From Legionella_C sp963803545 (lineage in GTDB: Bacteria > Pseudomonadota > Gammaproteobacteria > Legionellales > Legionellaceae): a stretch of DNA of 64,000 bases. The DNA is taken from positions 434,001 through 498,000 of the forward strand of contig CAWDMX010000004.1 of NCBI GenBank assembly GCA_963803545.1, in the 5' to 3' direction. Positions 6,625-14,739 of the stretch are shown here, piece after piece. The notes below the pieces were generated by a model. It searched no databases and was not told the DNA's origin. It saw nothing but the letters and a program-made list of their open reading frames with translations. Position numbers and translations under genes: made by a program. The stretch's first letter is position 1; every line of letters begins with the position of its first letter.

Positions 6625-7593
6625 ATGATAGTTGGGTATGGAGTAAAAACTTTTTTTAAACCACAACACATCTCTTTAGAGCAACAGTATGATTTAGATG
6701 ATTTTATATGGATAGATTTAGTTAGTCCGACAAAAGAAGAAGAGCGTTGGATTGAAAAAAACACGGCCTTAGAGATACCCTCACAAGAGGAGATGCGGGA
6801 GATTGAGCTATCCAGCCGTTTGTACACTGAAAACAATGCGCTTTATATGACGGCAACAATGGTTGCGCAGTCGCAATCCATAGACCCTCAATACGACGCG
6901 ATTACTTTTGTATTGGCAAACACTCACTTAATAACAATTCGTTATATAGAGCCTCATGCCTTTCGCTTTACCGCGAATAATTTGCAAAAGCTTCCAGCCA
7001 ATACCAATTCTGCTTTATTAATTTTATTAAACCTTTTAGAAGCAGCAGTAGACAGGCTGGCGGACTCATTAGAATACATTGGCCATCACCTCGATGGGTA
7101 TTCTGTTACTATTTTGCAATCGGATAACCCAAGTGTTAAGCCGGACTATCAGTTGGTAATGCAAAATATTGGGCATAAAAGCAACCTCAACACCAAAGCG
7201 CGAGAAAGCTTAATGACTTTTACACGCCTAGTCATTTTTTTTACTCAAAATGCAAAAAATAAATTTGACGATTCCAGCCATCAAAGATTGCACACGATTA
7301 TTGCCGATGTTAACTCCTTAAGTGATTACGCCAATTTCATCAGTAATAAAATCAGCTTTTTATTGGACGCAACTCTTGGGATGATTAATATTGAGCAAAG
7401 TAATATTATAAAAATATTTTCCGTTGCTGCAGTAATTTTTTTACCGCCCACACTTATAGCAAGTATCTACGGCATGAACTTTACTTTCATGCCGGAGTTA
7501 AGCCAGCATTGGGGTTATCCTTCTGCAATTGTGCTGATGCTTTTCTCAGCTTGGCTTCCTTATAAATATTTTAAATACCGAAAATGGTTATAA
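6625..7593 (+). CDS. corA: CorA-like magnesium/divalent cation transporter
   Basis: Inner-membrane Mg2+ (possibly Co2+/Ni2+) channel of the CorA family. From the ATG at 6625 it is 322 aa, close to the usual length; in-frame starts further upstream (from 6523) would add an unrelated stretch. The N-terminal two thirds form the soluble funnel domain (DDFIWIDLVSPTKEEERWIE is a typical CorA start). The C-terminus has two membrane helices, and the first ends in the diagnostic YGMNF motif (SIYGMNFTF). A short loop and a second helix follow, ending in a basic tail (YFKYRKWL). It converges on nadE 5 bases downstream, so there is no room for a separate terminator. Confidence 0.9.
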   Translation: MIVGYGVKTFFKPQHISLEQQYDLDDFIWIDLVSPTKEEERWIEKNTALEIPSQEEMREIELSSRLYTENNALYMTATMVAQSQSIDPQYDAITFVLANTHLITIRYIEPHAFRFTANNLQKLPANTNSALLILLNLLEAAVDRLADSLEYIGHHLDGYSVTILQSDNPSVKPDYQLVMQNIGHKSNLNTKARESLMTFTRLVIFFTQNAKNKFDDSSHQRLHTIIADVNSLSDYANFISNKISFLLDATLGMINIEQSNIIKIFSVAAVIFLPPTLIASIYGMNFTFMPELSQHWGYPSAIVLMLFSAWLPYKYFKYRKWL

Positions 7594-7598
7594 AGCGG

Positions 7599-8447
7599 TT
7601 ATAAAATTTTATGATTGAAGGGCGTTATCGGTAATTGTCTCTTATGTTCGCTTTTTGAGTAGCTGTTCATAATGGTGGTATAGGCGTCCTTATCAATAAT
7701 TTTGTTTTCTAAAAAATCGTCTATTTGGTCGTAGCTAATCCCAAACACATCTTCGTCAGCACGCATAGGGCGAAGATTTTCCAAGTCAGCGGTCGGTTTT
7801 TTATTTACCAGGCTATCGTTGGCGTGTAAATGACGCCCAATATGTTTAATGCGCCGTTTGGTTAAGCCCGTTAGTGGGGCGAGATCACAGGCTCCATCGC
7901 CAAATTTAGTGAAAAAGCCCATCAGTGCTTCAGCAGCGTGATCCGTCCCTACCACTAATCCTTGCTGTGCACCAGCAATGGCGTATTGAACCACCATTCG
8001 CTGTCGCGCTTTGATATTCCCAAAAATAAAGTCTTGTTGCTCTGGCGTGTGAAATATAAAGCCGGTACTAATGAGAGCCTCTAAACAACTGTCGCAAGGG
8101 TCTTTAATATTGACCTCCAAGGATTCATCCGCATCAATGAATAACAGTGCGTTATCCGCGTCCAGCGCATCATTTTGCAGGCCGTATGGAAGTCGTAATG
8201 CAATAAAGCGTGCGTCGTAGTTTTCTTTGCGTAGTTGTTCGACGGCGAGTTGGCACAAGCGTCCTGTGACCGTCGAGTCTATTCCGCCACTAACACCTAC
8301 AATTAGAGTTCGTAACCCTGACTGTCTTAGGGTATTGCTCAGAAAATCAATACGCAATTGGCATTGCTGCTCTACATCAAAATGGGATTGAACCTGTAGC
8401 TTATCGATAATCTCGCGCTGCGTTATTTCATGATGGACTAGATGCAT
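7599..8447 (-). CDS. nadE: NAD+ synthetase, ammonia-dependent
   Basis: Catalyses the last step of NAD synthesis: deamido-NAD + ATP + NH3 to NAD + AMP + PPi. At 282 residues it matches the short ammonia-dependent NadE (E. coli 275), with no glutaminase domain. The ATP pyrophosphatase P-loop GVSGGIDST is at about residues 52-60. Family blocks include NIKARQRM, VGTDHAAEALMGFFTKFGDG and the substrate loop PLTGLTKRRIK. It is transcribed toward corA. Upstream lies a short AT-rich gap and then the 3' half of the disrupted L,D-transpeptidase-like gene on the same strand. Confidence 0.93.
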   Translation of the reverse strand: MHLVHHEITQREIIDKLQVQSHFDVEQQCQLRIDFLSNTLRQSGLRTLIVGVSGGIDSTVTGRLCQLAVEQLRKENYDARFIALRLPYGLQNDALDADNALLFIDADESLEVNIKDPCDSCLEALISTGFIFHTPEQQDFIFGNIKARQRMVVQYAIAGAQQGLVVGTDHAAEALMGFFTKFGDGACDLAPLTGLTKRRIKHIGRHLHANDSLVNKKPTADLENLRPMRADEDVFGISYDQIDDFLENKIIDKDAYTTIMNSYSKSEHKRQLPITPFNHKIL

Positions 8448-8523
8448 GGTGTACTTATAAAATATTAGCCGTGGTCGTTATTCTAAAGTGGTAAATAACG
8501 TATAACAAGAGCAGGCCTATAGT

Positions 8524-8961
8524 TTACAACCCAAGCCATCGAATAAACTGACTGGTATTGCGTATATCCACAGAGGGTTTGGACGTAAAGTTAATACTAA
8601 AGCTAGTCGGAGTACTCACTATTTCTTTAATTTTTGGCAAACTAATCGGATGCATTTCAGTAGCGTAATACCCGCGCTGCATTTTTATGAGCGGTACAAT
8701 AAATGAAATGTCATCTAGTTTGAAGGAATTTTTAGTTAATTTTTTTAACTCTATTTCCGTTAACGCTATATATTCTTCGTTTTTAACCTGACGCCGTAAC
8801 ATGCGTTCTAGGGGGGCTGACTTTGAAAAATTTTGCTGATATTTGTCTGCGCTTATGGCCATTATGGGTTCATTTTCTTCGTGTTTTTGATTTTTATTAG
8901 TATCAAGAAAGACAATATCCTCGCGTACTTCAATCGGTTTGGATGGTTCTTTTTCAGCCAA
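8524..8961 (-). CDS. Detached C-terminal part of the split L,D-transpeptidase-like gene
   Basis: 145-residue open frame whose apparent start is a TTG inside a frame that stays open up to the IS end at 9040. It is therefore the 3' half of the disrupted gene rather than a gene of its own. The product is charged (EEYIALTEIELKKLTKNS) with no signal peptide and no recognised domain. Expression is doubtful because the native start is now on the far side of the insertion. Confidence 0.5.
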   Translation of the reverse strand: MAEKEPSKPIEVREDIVFLDTNKNQKHEENEPIMAISADKYQQNFSKSAPLERMLRRQVKNEEYIALTEIELKKLTKNSFKLDDISFIVPLIKMQRGYYATEMHPISLPKIKEIVSTPTSFSINFTSKPSVDIRNTSQFIRWLGL

Positions 8962-9111
8962 GCTGCTTAAGTTTGTAGTATTCGATATAGTGCAGTTTAG
9001 GTATTTAGAGCTGCCAAGCCACTTATCATTTGGGTAATAAGGTAATCGTCCCTAAAAATAATTGATGCCAAAAGTAGAATTTTCTCGTACCCTTTACGCA
9101 GGAGATTCTGC

Positions 9112-9375
9112 ATGAAAAAATCAAAATTTAGTGACAGTCAAATTATGTCGATCATCAAGCAAAGTGAAGCAGGCGTACCTGTTCCAGAACTTTGTCGTGA
9201 ACATGGCATGAGTTCAGCAACGTTTTATAAATGGCGTGCAAAATATGGTGGCCTGGACTTGCCGATGATGACCCGACTAAAAGAGCTCGAGTCTGAAAAT
9301 GCCCGTTTGAAGAAGATGTACGCTGAAGAGCGCCTAAAATCTGAGATTCTTCGCGAGGTGCTTGAAAAAAAGTAG
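9112..9375 (+). CDS. IS3-family OrfA, copy 2
   Basis: 87 residues, the same protein as in copy 1: an N-terminal helix-turn-helix, then a coiled coil. It ends at the slippery A-AAA-AAG followed by TAG, allowing a -1 shift into orfB. Confidence 0.9.
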   Translation: MKKSKFSDSQIMSIIKQSEAGVPVPELCREHGMSSATFYKWRAKYGGLDLPMMTRLKELESENARLKKMYAEERLKSEILREVLEKK

Positions 9376-9413
9376 TTAAGCCATCCAGTCGAAAGCAGCT
9401 TGCACAGAAAGCC

Positions 9414-10199
9414 GTGCAGGAAAAATTTATCTCCGTACGGATGGCCTGTTGTTTATTTAGCATTAGTGAAACTTGCTATCGTTACCAATTGAAGCTGAAT
9501 GATGAAAATGCTCATATTGCAGACTGGTTGTTGCGTTTGACTAAAAATAATCGCAATTGGGGTTTTGGCCTTTGTTTTTTATATTTGCGTAACGTTAAAG
9601 GTTACAAATGGAACCATAAGCGTGTTTATCGTATTTATAGAGAGCTCGAGCTGAATTTAAGAATCAAACCCAAAAAGCGGTTAATTAGGGAAAAGCCAGA
9701 GGCGCTAACGGTTCCTCAAGCAATAAACGAATGCTGGTCAATGGATTTTATGCATGATCAGTTACAAAACGGGCGTAGTTATCGTTTATTTAACGTGATT
9801 GATGACTTCAATCGAGAAGGCCTTACCATTGAAGCTGACTTCTCTTTGCCTGCTGAGCGTGTGATTAGGGCGCTTGATCAGGTTATTGAGTGGCGTGGTA
9901 AGCCTTTTCAGATACGTTGTGATAATGGACCTGAATATATCAGTCACTTGCTTACACAATGGGCTGAAAAACACAAAATAACGCTATTGTTTATTCAGCC
10001 AGGCAACCCACAACAAAATGCCTATGTTGAGCGTTATAACAGAACCGTACGATATGATTGGTTAAACCAGTATTTATTTAGTACGATCGAGGAAGTTCAG
10101 AATATGGCCACAAAATGGTTGTGGTCTTATAACAACGAACGGCCTAACATGGCAATTGGAGGTATACCGCCCAGACAAAAACTGAAATTAGTAGCTTAG
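9414..10199 (+). CDS. IS3-family OrfB, copy 2
   Basis: 261 residues with the DDE triad D111, D170 and E206. The frame is open back to the slippery site, so it is probably made as OrfAB. It differs from copy 1 at a few positions near residues 38-44. Confidence 0.9.
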   Translation: MQEKFISVRMACCLFSISETCYRYQLKLNDENAHIADWLLRLTKNNRNWGFGLCFLYLRNVKGYKWNHKRVYRIYRELELNLRIKPKKRLIREKPEALTVPQAINECWSMDFMHDQLQNGRSYRLFNVIDDFNREGLTIEADFSLPAERVIRALDQVIEWRGKPFQIRCDNGPEYISHLLTQWAEKHKITLLFIQPGNPQQNAYVERYNRTVRYDWLNQYLFSTIEEVQNMATKWLWSYNNERPNMAIGGIPPRQKLKLVA

Positions 10200-10214
10200 T
10201 TTCTACTTTTAGCG

Positions 10215-10931
10215 TCAGTTAAAAATGGGGGGATTACCATAAACTACTAATAAAGCATTGTTTTTTATAGAGTCGATAATAGATTTTGTCATACTTACGG
10301 GAACAGCCGGGCAACCCCAACTGCGTCCAGCGCGACCGTATTTTTTTATAAAGTCCTCATTAACATACCAACCCCCATGCATAACTATATAACGATTGTA
10401 GGCATTATTATTAAAGCCGACGTCCAAACCTTCTAAACGAAGAGAGAGTCCATCTCGACCATAATAAGGCTTCTCAGTTTTAAATACTCCTAAACTACTG
10501 GCTTTGCTGTTGTTAACATTTGAAAAAAAATCCGTTTGTAGGGATCCGGATTTAATGCCATGAGACACATACGTTTGGTATAAAAGCGTGCGCGCACGCA
10601 TATCAAAAACCCATAATCTTTTTTCGTTTGAAGGACGTGAATAATCAATAATAGCAAGCATATTACTGTGCGCCAGGTGTAATTTTTCAGCACACTGGAG
10701 TGTAGCAGCAACTTTTTCACTGACAGCAGGGTTTAAATTTGGAGCCTGTTTCGTTAACATTGCTACGATTTGGTTGGCGGGGATGGTTCCTTGCGTTTTC
10801 TGAAAAGCGTAACCCGGAACGGTTTGCGATAGTAAAGCGTCTAAGGGTTGAGTTGAAAAAGTATTTAAATTATGGCTTGCGCAATTAAGACTTAAAGGGG
10901 CAATGAGTAGCCCCATTGTTATTTTTCTCAT
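10215..10931 (-). CDS. Murein L,D-transpeptidase-like catalytic half, 3' end replaced by IS sequence
   Basis: 238-residue open frame. Residues 1-231 are native and the last seven (GNPPIFN) are read from the IS end. An N-terminal hydrophobic stretch (ITMGLLIAPLSL) suggests export. The C-terminal half has the signature of the YkuD-related murein L,D-transpeptidase family: YIVMHGGWYVNEDFIKKYG (181-199, with H185) and RAGRSWGCPAVP (200-211, with C207 as the likely nucleophile). Such enzymes cross-link or attach peptidoglycan peptides in the periplasm. The catalytic residues survive the insertion, so a truncated active enzyme is possible, but the lost C-terminal 170 residues may be needed. Confidence 0.7.
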   Translation of the reverse strand: MRKITMGLLIAPLSLNCASHNLNTFSTQPLDALLSQTVPGYAFQKTQGTIPANQIVAMLTKQAPNLNPAVSEKVAATLQCAEKLHLAHSNMLAIIDYSRPSNEKRLWVFDMRARTLLYQTYVSHGIKSGSLQTDFFSNVNNSKASSLGVFKTEKPYYGRDGLSLRLEGLDVGFNNNAYNRYIVMHGGWYVNEDFIKKYGRAGRSWGCPAVPVSMTKSIIDSIKNNALLVVYGNPPIFN

Positions 10932-10988
10932 GAAAAGTCCTTTTTAAATAGTAGACTATTTAAAAAAGTATAGTCTAATTATTAAAGC

Positions 10989-12527
10989 TTAGAGCGGGTT
11001 GGTTGTATTTCGTTTAGGAAATATATCTTTAAAATGCAGATGCTTATTACGTTCCATCGCTGCCGCACGGTTTTTATCAAATCCACCCAACTTATAGACA
11101 GCAATAGGAATGAAAAAGCTTGCTAAACCCATAATAAAGGCAATTTTATAAACAGTTATGGGCCCTAAAAACGGTAAATAAGGCAGAGCTGGAGCTATGG
11201 TGTAACTCGGGTCGGTATTGAAAACAAGAAAACTTAAGCACAACAACATCAAGCCAATTGCGATAAAGCCAGTGTAGGGAGAGCCCGGTGTGGTGTAGTG
11301 TAAGTCTCGAGTGTCGTATCCAGCTTGATAAAGGCATTTGCGAAAATTAATTTGGGACCAACAGAGAGATATCCAAGCGACCGCACCGGTAAACCCTGAT
11401 ACTAGTAAAAGCGCTATATAAATTGTAGATTGCCCAAAAAAATAGCCAGCGGGTAATAGTATCCATATTGCAAGCATCGTCACGATACTGGCGTTTTGAG
11501 GCACTGCGTTGTGATTAAGTTTGCTGAGCGCTTGCGGCGCCATGCCATTTCTCGCTAGAGCATTTAATGAGCGTACAATCCCATATACGCCAGAGTTGGA
11601 ACACGACAGGGTAGCGCTAAGCGTAACAAAGCTAGTAATTGCTCCCGCCCAATGCAAGCCATGAAAATTTAGCGCGTCAGCAAATACAGAATTGTGAATA
11701 CCCGCTTTTTGCCAGGGAAAGATCAGGACTAAGCAAAATACTGGAATTATATAGATAAATAAAATTCTAAAAGTAACATTACGTACGGCTCGAGGAATCA
11801 TGCGAGCCGGGTCAATTGATTCTCCGGCCGCAAGGCCTATAATTTCTGAACCTTGATAATTGACGAGCAGTAAAACCATAGCGGTGAGTAAGACCATTCC
11901 ACCATTAGGAAAAAGCCCTCCTTGCTCAAGGATATACTTTGTTCCGATTATACCGCCTAGTGAGGCTCGATCGTGGATAAGTCCAAAGAAAATTAATACT
12001 GATAAAATTACAAAGCCGAGTAAGGCTAAGATTTTGATAATGGCTAACCAAAACTCAATTTCCCCAAATTTATCAACTTTCGCGATATTTACATAAGTAA
12101 TTAATAAGCCAAAAACAAAGGCCCAAATATACCCTTGGACTCCTGTGAAATGCTGCATGATAATACCACCGGCAATACATTCTGCGGGAATATAGGCAAT
12201 CCAACTTATCCAATAAGACCACCCTACGCCACAAGCAATAGAGGGGGATATAAAATCTGCTGCATAGGTAATAAAAGAGCCAGAAATAGGAATAGCTACC
12301 GCGAGCTCACCCATGCATAACATGGTTAAATAAATAATTAGTCCGCCTAATATATAAGCCAGAAATACGGCCGGTCCCACCTGATTAATTACCGCACCAG
12401 TTCCTAAAAAATAGCCGGATCCTATAATTCCGCCTAATGCAATAAGTTGTACGTGCCGGTCTTTCAAACCGCGTTTATAGCCTCCATCAGTAGATGGGGC
12501 GGATGATGGTAATGTAGAATTAGTCAC
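10989..12527 (-). CDS. APC-superfamily amino acid permease (AAT type)
   Basis: Inner-membrane amino acid:H+ symporter, 512 residues with about 12 hydrophobic helices. The N-terminus RGLKDRHVQLIALGGIIGSG is the hallmark of the AAT/GabP/ProY/LysP group; the GGxIGSG loop in helix 1 binds the substrate carboxylate. The following ISGSFITYAADF and VGWSYWISWI blocks also fit. Substrate cannot be told from sequence. The start is GTG at 12527 (VTNSTLPSS), since no nearby ATG fits better. It stands alone between the L,D-transpeptidase-like gene and zapD. Confidence 0.85.
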   Translation of the reverse strand: MTNSTLPSSAPSTDGGYKRGLKDRHVQLIALGGIIGSGYFLGTGAVINQVGPAVFLAYILGGLIIYLTMLCMGELAVAIPISGSFITYAADFISPSIACGVGWSYWISWIAYIPAECIAGGIIMQHFTGVQGYIWAFVFGLLITYVNIAKVDKFGEIEFWLAIIKILALLGFVILSVLIFFGLIHDRASLGGIIGTKYILEQGGLFPNGGMVLLTAMVLLLVNYQGSEIIGLAAGESIDPARMIPRAVRNVTFRILFIYIIPVFCLVLIFPWQKAGIHNSVFADALNFHGLHWAGAITSFVTLSATLSCSNSGVYGIVRSLNALARNGMAPQALSKLNHNAVPQNASIVTMLAIWILLPAGYFFGQSTIYIALLLVSGFTGAVAWISLCWSQINFRKCLYQAGYDTRDLHYTTPGSPYTGFIAIGLMLLCLSFLVFNTDPSYTIAPALPYLPFLGPITVYKIAFIMGLASFFIPIAVYKLGGFDKNRAAAMERNKHLHFKDIFPKRNTTNPL

Positions 12528-12827
12528 TAATTTTATAATCTCACTATATTTAACACAAGTTGTATAATAATAAAAAAATTTGTCTATGGCTATAAATAGT
12601 ATTTATTTTAAAAAGTGATATTTATAAGAAAATCACCGGTATGGCAAGAGTTATTTTACTGATAATACTAGCGCAGTTTACAACAGCTCATACTAAGCTG
12701 ATTTTCTAACCCTAGAGTTGCGCGTATGATTCAGTTTGCACGAGTATACACTTTTTAAAGGCTGCGTTGTTAGTTTTTGATAATACAGTGCAATTCTCAT
12801 GCTAAAGCACCGAAGCTTTCTCTAAAA
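12528..12827. other. Intergenic region between zapD and the permease
   Basis: Three hundred AT-rich bases with no convincing ORF or RNA gene. A small hairpin AAAGC/GCTTT with a TTCGGT-type loop on the minus strand (12804-12819), just after the zapD stop, may be a weak terminator. The permease promoter should lie near 12540-12600 but no clear -35/-10 pair stands out. Confidence 0.3.
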
Positions 12828-13571
12828 TTAAATTTGGCATAAAGCAAGGGAAATTTTAGCCGGCGTTTCTTTTATTTCACGGAGGGTACGCGCGTCATAA
12901 AGACGTAGAACTAGGTCGTAATGACCAATTTTCAAACGAGGAATTATACCGAAAGAGCGTTCTATAGTTAACATAATAAGATGACACATCGTTTTAGGCG
13001 GTAATATTCTTTGATAGATACCATTGAATTTCTCCACAGCGTTAAAATTTGCACGCTCGCGCAGTATTTTTAAATAGATATCAACAGTTGCTATCAATGT
13101 ATTTAACTTAGTAAGCCACAATTGCAGATCCAATTTACGCAGCTCAGCTGAGCTTTCCAGCCACTCAGTGAGTTGAGGGGGATTTAATTCGTAATCAGGC
13201 ACCTGTTGCAATGGAAGTGGCCGAATCGATTGTAAAAAAGGATTGCTGTGGATCTCTTCCCCAAAAAAACCGACAACATGCGATAAACGTTGAATACGGT
13301 CATGCAAAGTTGCGCCTGTTTCTGCGGAAATAGTAGTATGGGTTTTGAGGAGACTGTGTTCAATTCGAATGAGCTCTTTTAAAAATCTACTTTTTAACTC
13401 GGGCTTTTCAATCATTTGGATAATTTCTAATAAATTTTTTATTGCGCAGTGATGCATTAGCGGATGATCATTGGCAACGCTTTCTGTGATGGTTTGAAAA
13501 AGATATTCAAGGCGCAAGGCAATTTTAGACAAATAATGAGTGGCTAGCTGAAATGTAGAGGTATTTTGCAT
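12828..13571 (-). CDS. zapD: Cell division protein ZapD
   Basis: Cytoplasmic FtsZ-binding protein that bundles FtsZ filaments and stabilises the Z-ring. At 247 residues it matches ZapD (E. coli YacF, 247). Conserved stretches include RLEYLFQTI near residue 20, RIEHSLLKTH, RIQRLSHVVGFF, and the C-terminal FNGIYQRILPPKTMCHLIML and ERSFGIIPRLKIGHYDL. It is all-helical then beta, with no signal peptide. It lies downstream of coaE on the same strand, the standard gammaproteobacterial order coaE-zapD. Confidence 0.92.
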   Translation of the reverse strand: MQNTSTFQLATHYLSKIALRLEYLFQTITESVANDHPLMHHCAIKNLLEIIQMIEKPELKSRFLKELIRIEHSLLKTHTTISAETGATLHDRIQRLSHVVGFFGEEIHSNPFLQSIRPLPLQQVPDYELNPPQLTEWLESSAELRKLDLQLWLTKLNTLIATVDIYLKILRERANFNAVEKFNGIYQRILPPKTMCHLIMLTIERSFGIIPRLKIGHYDLVLRLYDARTLREIKETPAKISLALCQI

Positions 13572-13708
13572 GAGCTTTCCTTAGCCGTTTATCGATTCCC
13601 AAAACGTGATGTCCTTAAAAGAATAAGGGTCATTTACCTATACATATGAGCAAATGATTTTGGGAAAAATTCACTATCAATACAATAATAAAACTGTGTT
13701 TTAAGGCG

Positions 13709-14314
13709 CTATAATGTTCTTTTGTGAGAAAAATGTAAATAGCTGTTATGCAAATAATTTACGGCACAGGCTAAATGTTTTTTTGAACCAATATTGTAAA
13801 AAACATCGTTGGCTAATTTCAATCGTTGCTCATCGTTTTGTTGAGAGCTTAAGATAGTACGAGCCTCTTGCTCTGAACAGTTATCGCGCTCCATCATCCG
13901 TTTTATTTGCGATGCTTGTTGTGCGATAACAATCAAGATGCGATCGAGATACGGATAATCTTCACGATGAGTAAGCAATGGAATTTCAATTACACAGTAG
14001 CGCGCGCAACTAGAATTTATTTTACGGTTAATCGATTCGCGGATTAGCGGGTGCAGTATACTTTCAAGTTTATATCTAGCGTGTTTATCAGCAAAGATAA
14101 TTTTTTTTAACCCAGCTCTATCCAGCTCTCCTAATGGGTTGATTAAAAAGTTGCCAAAACTTTCTTTAATAAGGTCTAGCGCGGGCTTACCTTTCGCCGT
14201 TAATTCCCGAGCAATGGCATCAGCACTAATTACTTTCGCGTGATGATGCATAAAATACTGAGCAACCAGGGATTTTCCGCTTGCTATGCTACCGGTTAAA
14301 CCTACGCAAAACAT
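13709..14314 (-). CDS. coaE: Dephospho-CoA kinase
   Basis: Last enzyme of coenzyme A synthesis, phosphorylating the 3'-OH of dephospho-CoA. 201 residues, normal length. The Walker A loop GLTGSIASGKS lies at residues 5-15, followed by ADAIARELTAKGKPAL and the core PLLTHREDYPYLDRILIV. The lid segment RMMERDNCSEQEARTIL and the SSQQ motif also fit CoaE. It starts 2 bases after the stop of the 140-residue secreted protein gene, so bioA, that gene and coaE probably share a transcript, with zapD next. Confidence 0.95.
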   Translation of the reverse strand: MFCVGLTGSIASGKSLVAQYFMHHHAKVISADAIARELTAKGKPALDLIKESFGNFLINPLGELDRAGLKKIIFADKHARYKLESILHPLIRESINRKINSSCARYCVIEIPLLTHREDYPYLDRILIVIAQQASQIKRMMERDNCSEQEARTILSSQQNDEQRLKLANDVFYNIGSKKHLACAVNYLHNSYLHFSHKRTL

Positions 14315-14316
14315 AT

Positions 14317-14739
14317 TTAACTAAAAGGGTTCAAATTTTTACACATGAAAAGATACAGATAGCAGGTTTCCGGGTACGCACTGTTTTCTTTGCAATACGC
14401 TTTGGCCGCAAGTGCGGCATCGTCTGCTTTCCTATAGATATTACTTTTCCAAGATAAAGCCATCGCATCTAAAGCACTACATTGCCATAACGGTCTCACC
14501 GATAACCCATTTACCAGCAGGTCGCAATCCTCTTTTGCAACAACGCAGCTCGAAGGCTGTGTACTTTCTTTTTTACAATCACCCATAGCATTATTTAAGG
14601 CTCCTCGTTGGTAATTAGCCTCAACGGTCCATTCTTGATAGGTGTTATCGTGCGCAATACATTGCCAAGAATCAGCAAATGCCCCATTGGGAAAGATGAA
14701 CGTTGTTAAAAGAAAGCCTAAAAGAGAAGTTTTTAACAT
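14317..14739 (-). CDS. Small secreted cysteine-rich protein, unrecognised
   Basis: 140 residues with a clear signal peptide (MLKTSLLGFLLTTFIFPNGAFA, cleavage probably after AFA near residue 22). The mature part has two similar halves, each beginning W-Q-C: SWQCIAHDNTYQEWTVEANY and LWQCSALDAMALSWKSNIY. Each half ends in a cysteine cluster, consistent with a disulphide-bonded periplasmic or secreted protein. I do not recognise a characterised family. Its ATG overlaps the bioA stop by one base (TAATG), so translation is coupled to BioA, and coaE follows after 2 bases. No link to biotin or CoA synthesis can be claimed. Confidence 0.75.
   Translation of the reverse strand: MLKTSLLGFLLTTFIFPNGAFADSWQCIAHDNTYQEWTVEANYQRGALNNAMGDCKKESTQPSSCVVAKEDCDLLVNGLSVRPLWQCSALDAMALSWKSNIYRKADDAALAAKAYCKENSAYPETCYLYLFMCKNLNPFS

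Larger units (their letters stand above)
9041..10238 (+). mobile_element. IS3-family (IS407 group-like) element, copy 2, complete
   Basis: 1198 bases, ends GGTAATC / GATTACC, flanked by the perfect 4-base duplication ATAA (9037-9040 and 10239-10242). It is inserted in the opposite orientation to its target, the L,D-transpeptidase-like gene. The OrfB protein is identical to that of copy 3, indicating recent movement. Confidence 0.92.
8524..10931 (-). pseudogene. L,D-transpeptidase-like gene split by IS407-like copy 2
   Basis: Two open halves on the minus strand flank the element at 9041-10238. Deleting the element and one copy of the ATAA duplication (9037-9040 / 10239-10242) joins the codons ...GTA-GTT-TAT-TAC-CCA-AAT in one frame with no stop, restoring a protein of about 401 residues. 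Its N-terminal part is a murein L,D-transpeptidase-like catalytic domain and its C-terminal 170 residues are an unrecognised, mostly polar domain. The gene is therefore recently inactivated or reduced to its catalytic half. It sits upstream of nadE on the same strand. Confidence 0.8.
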
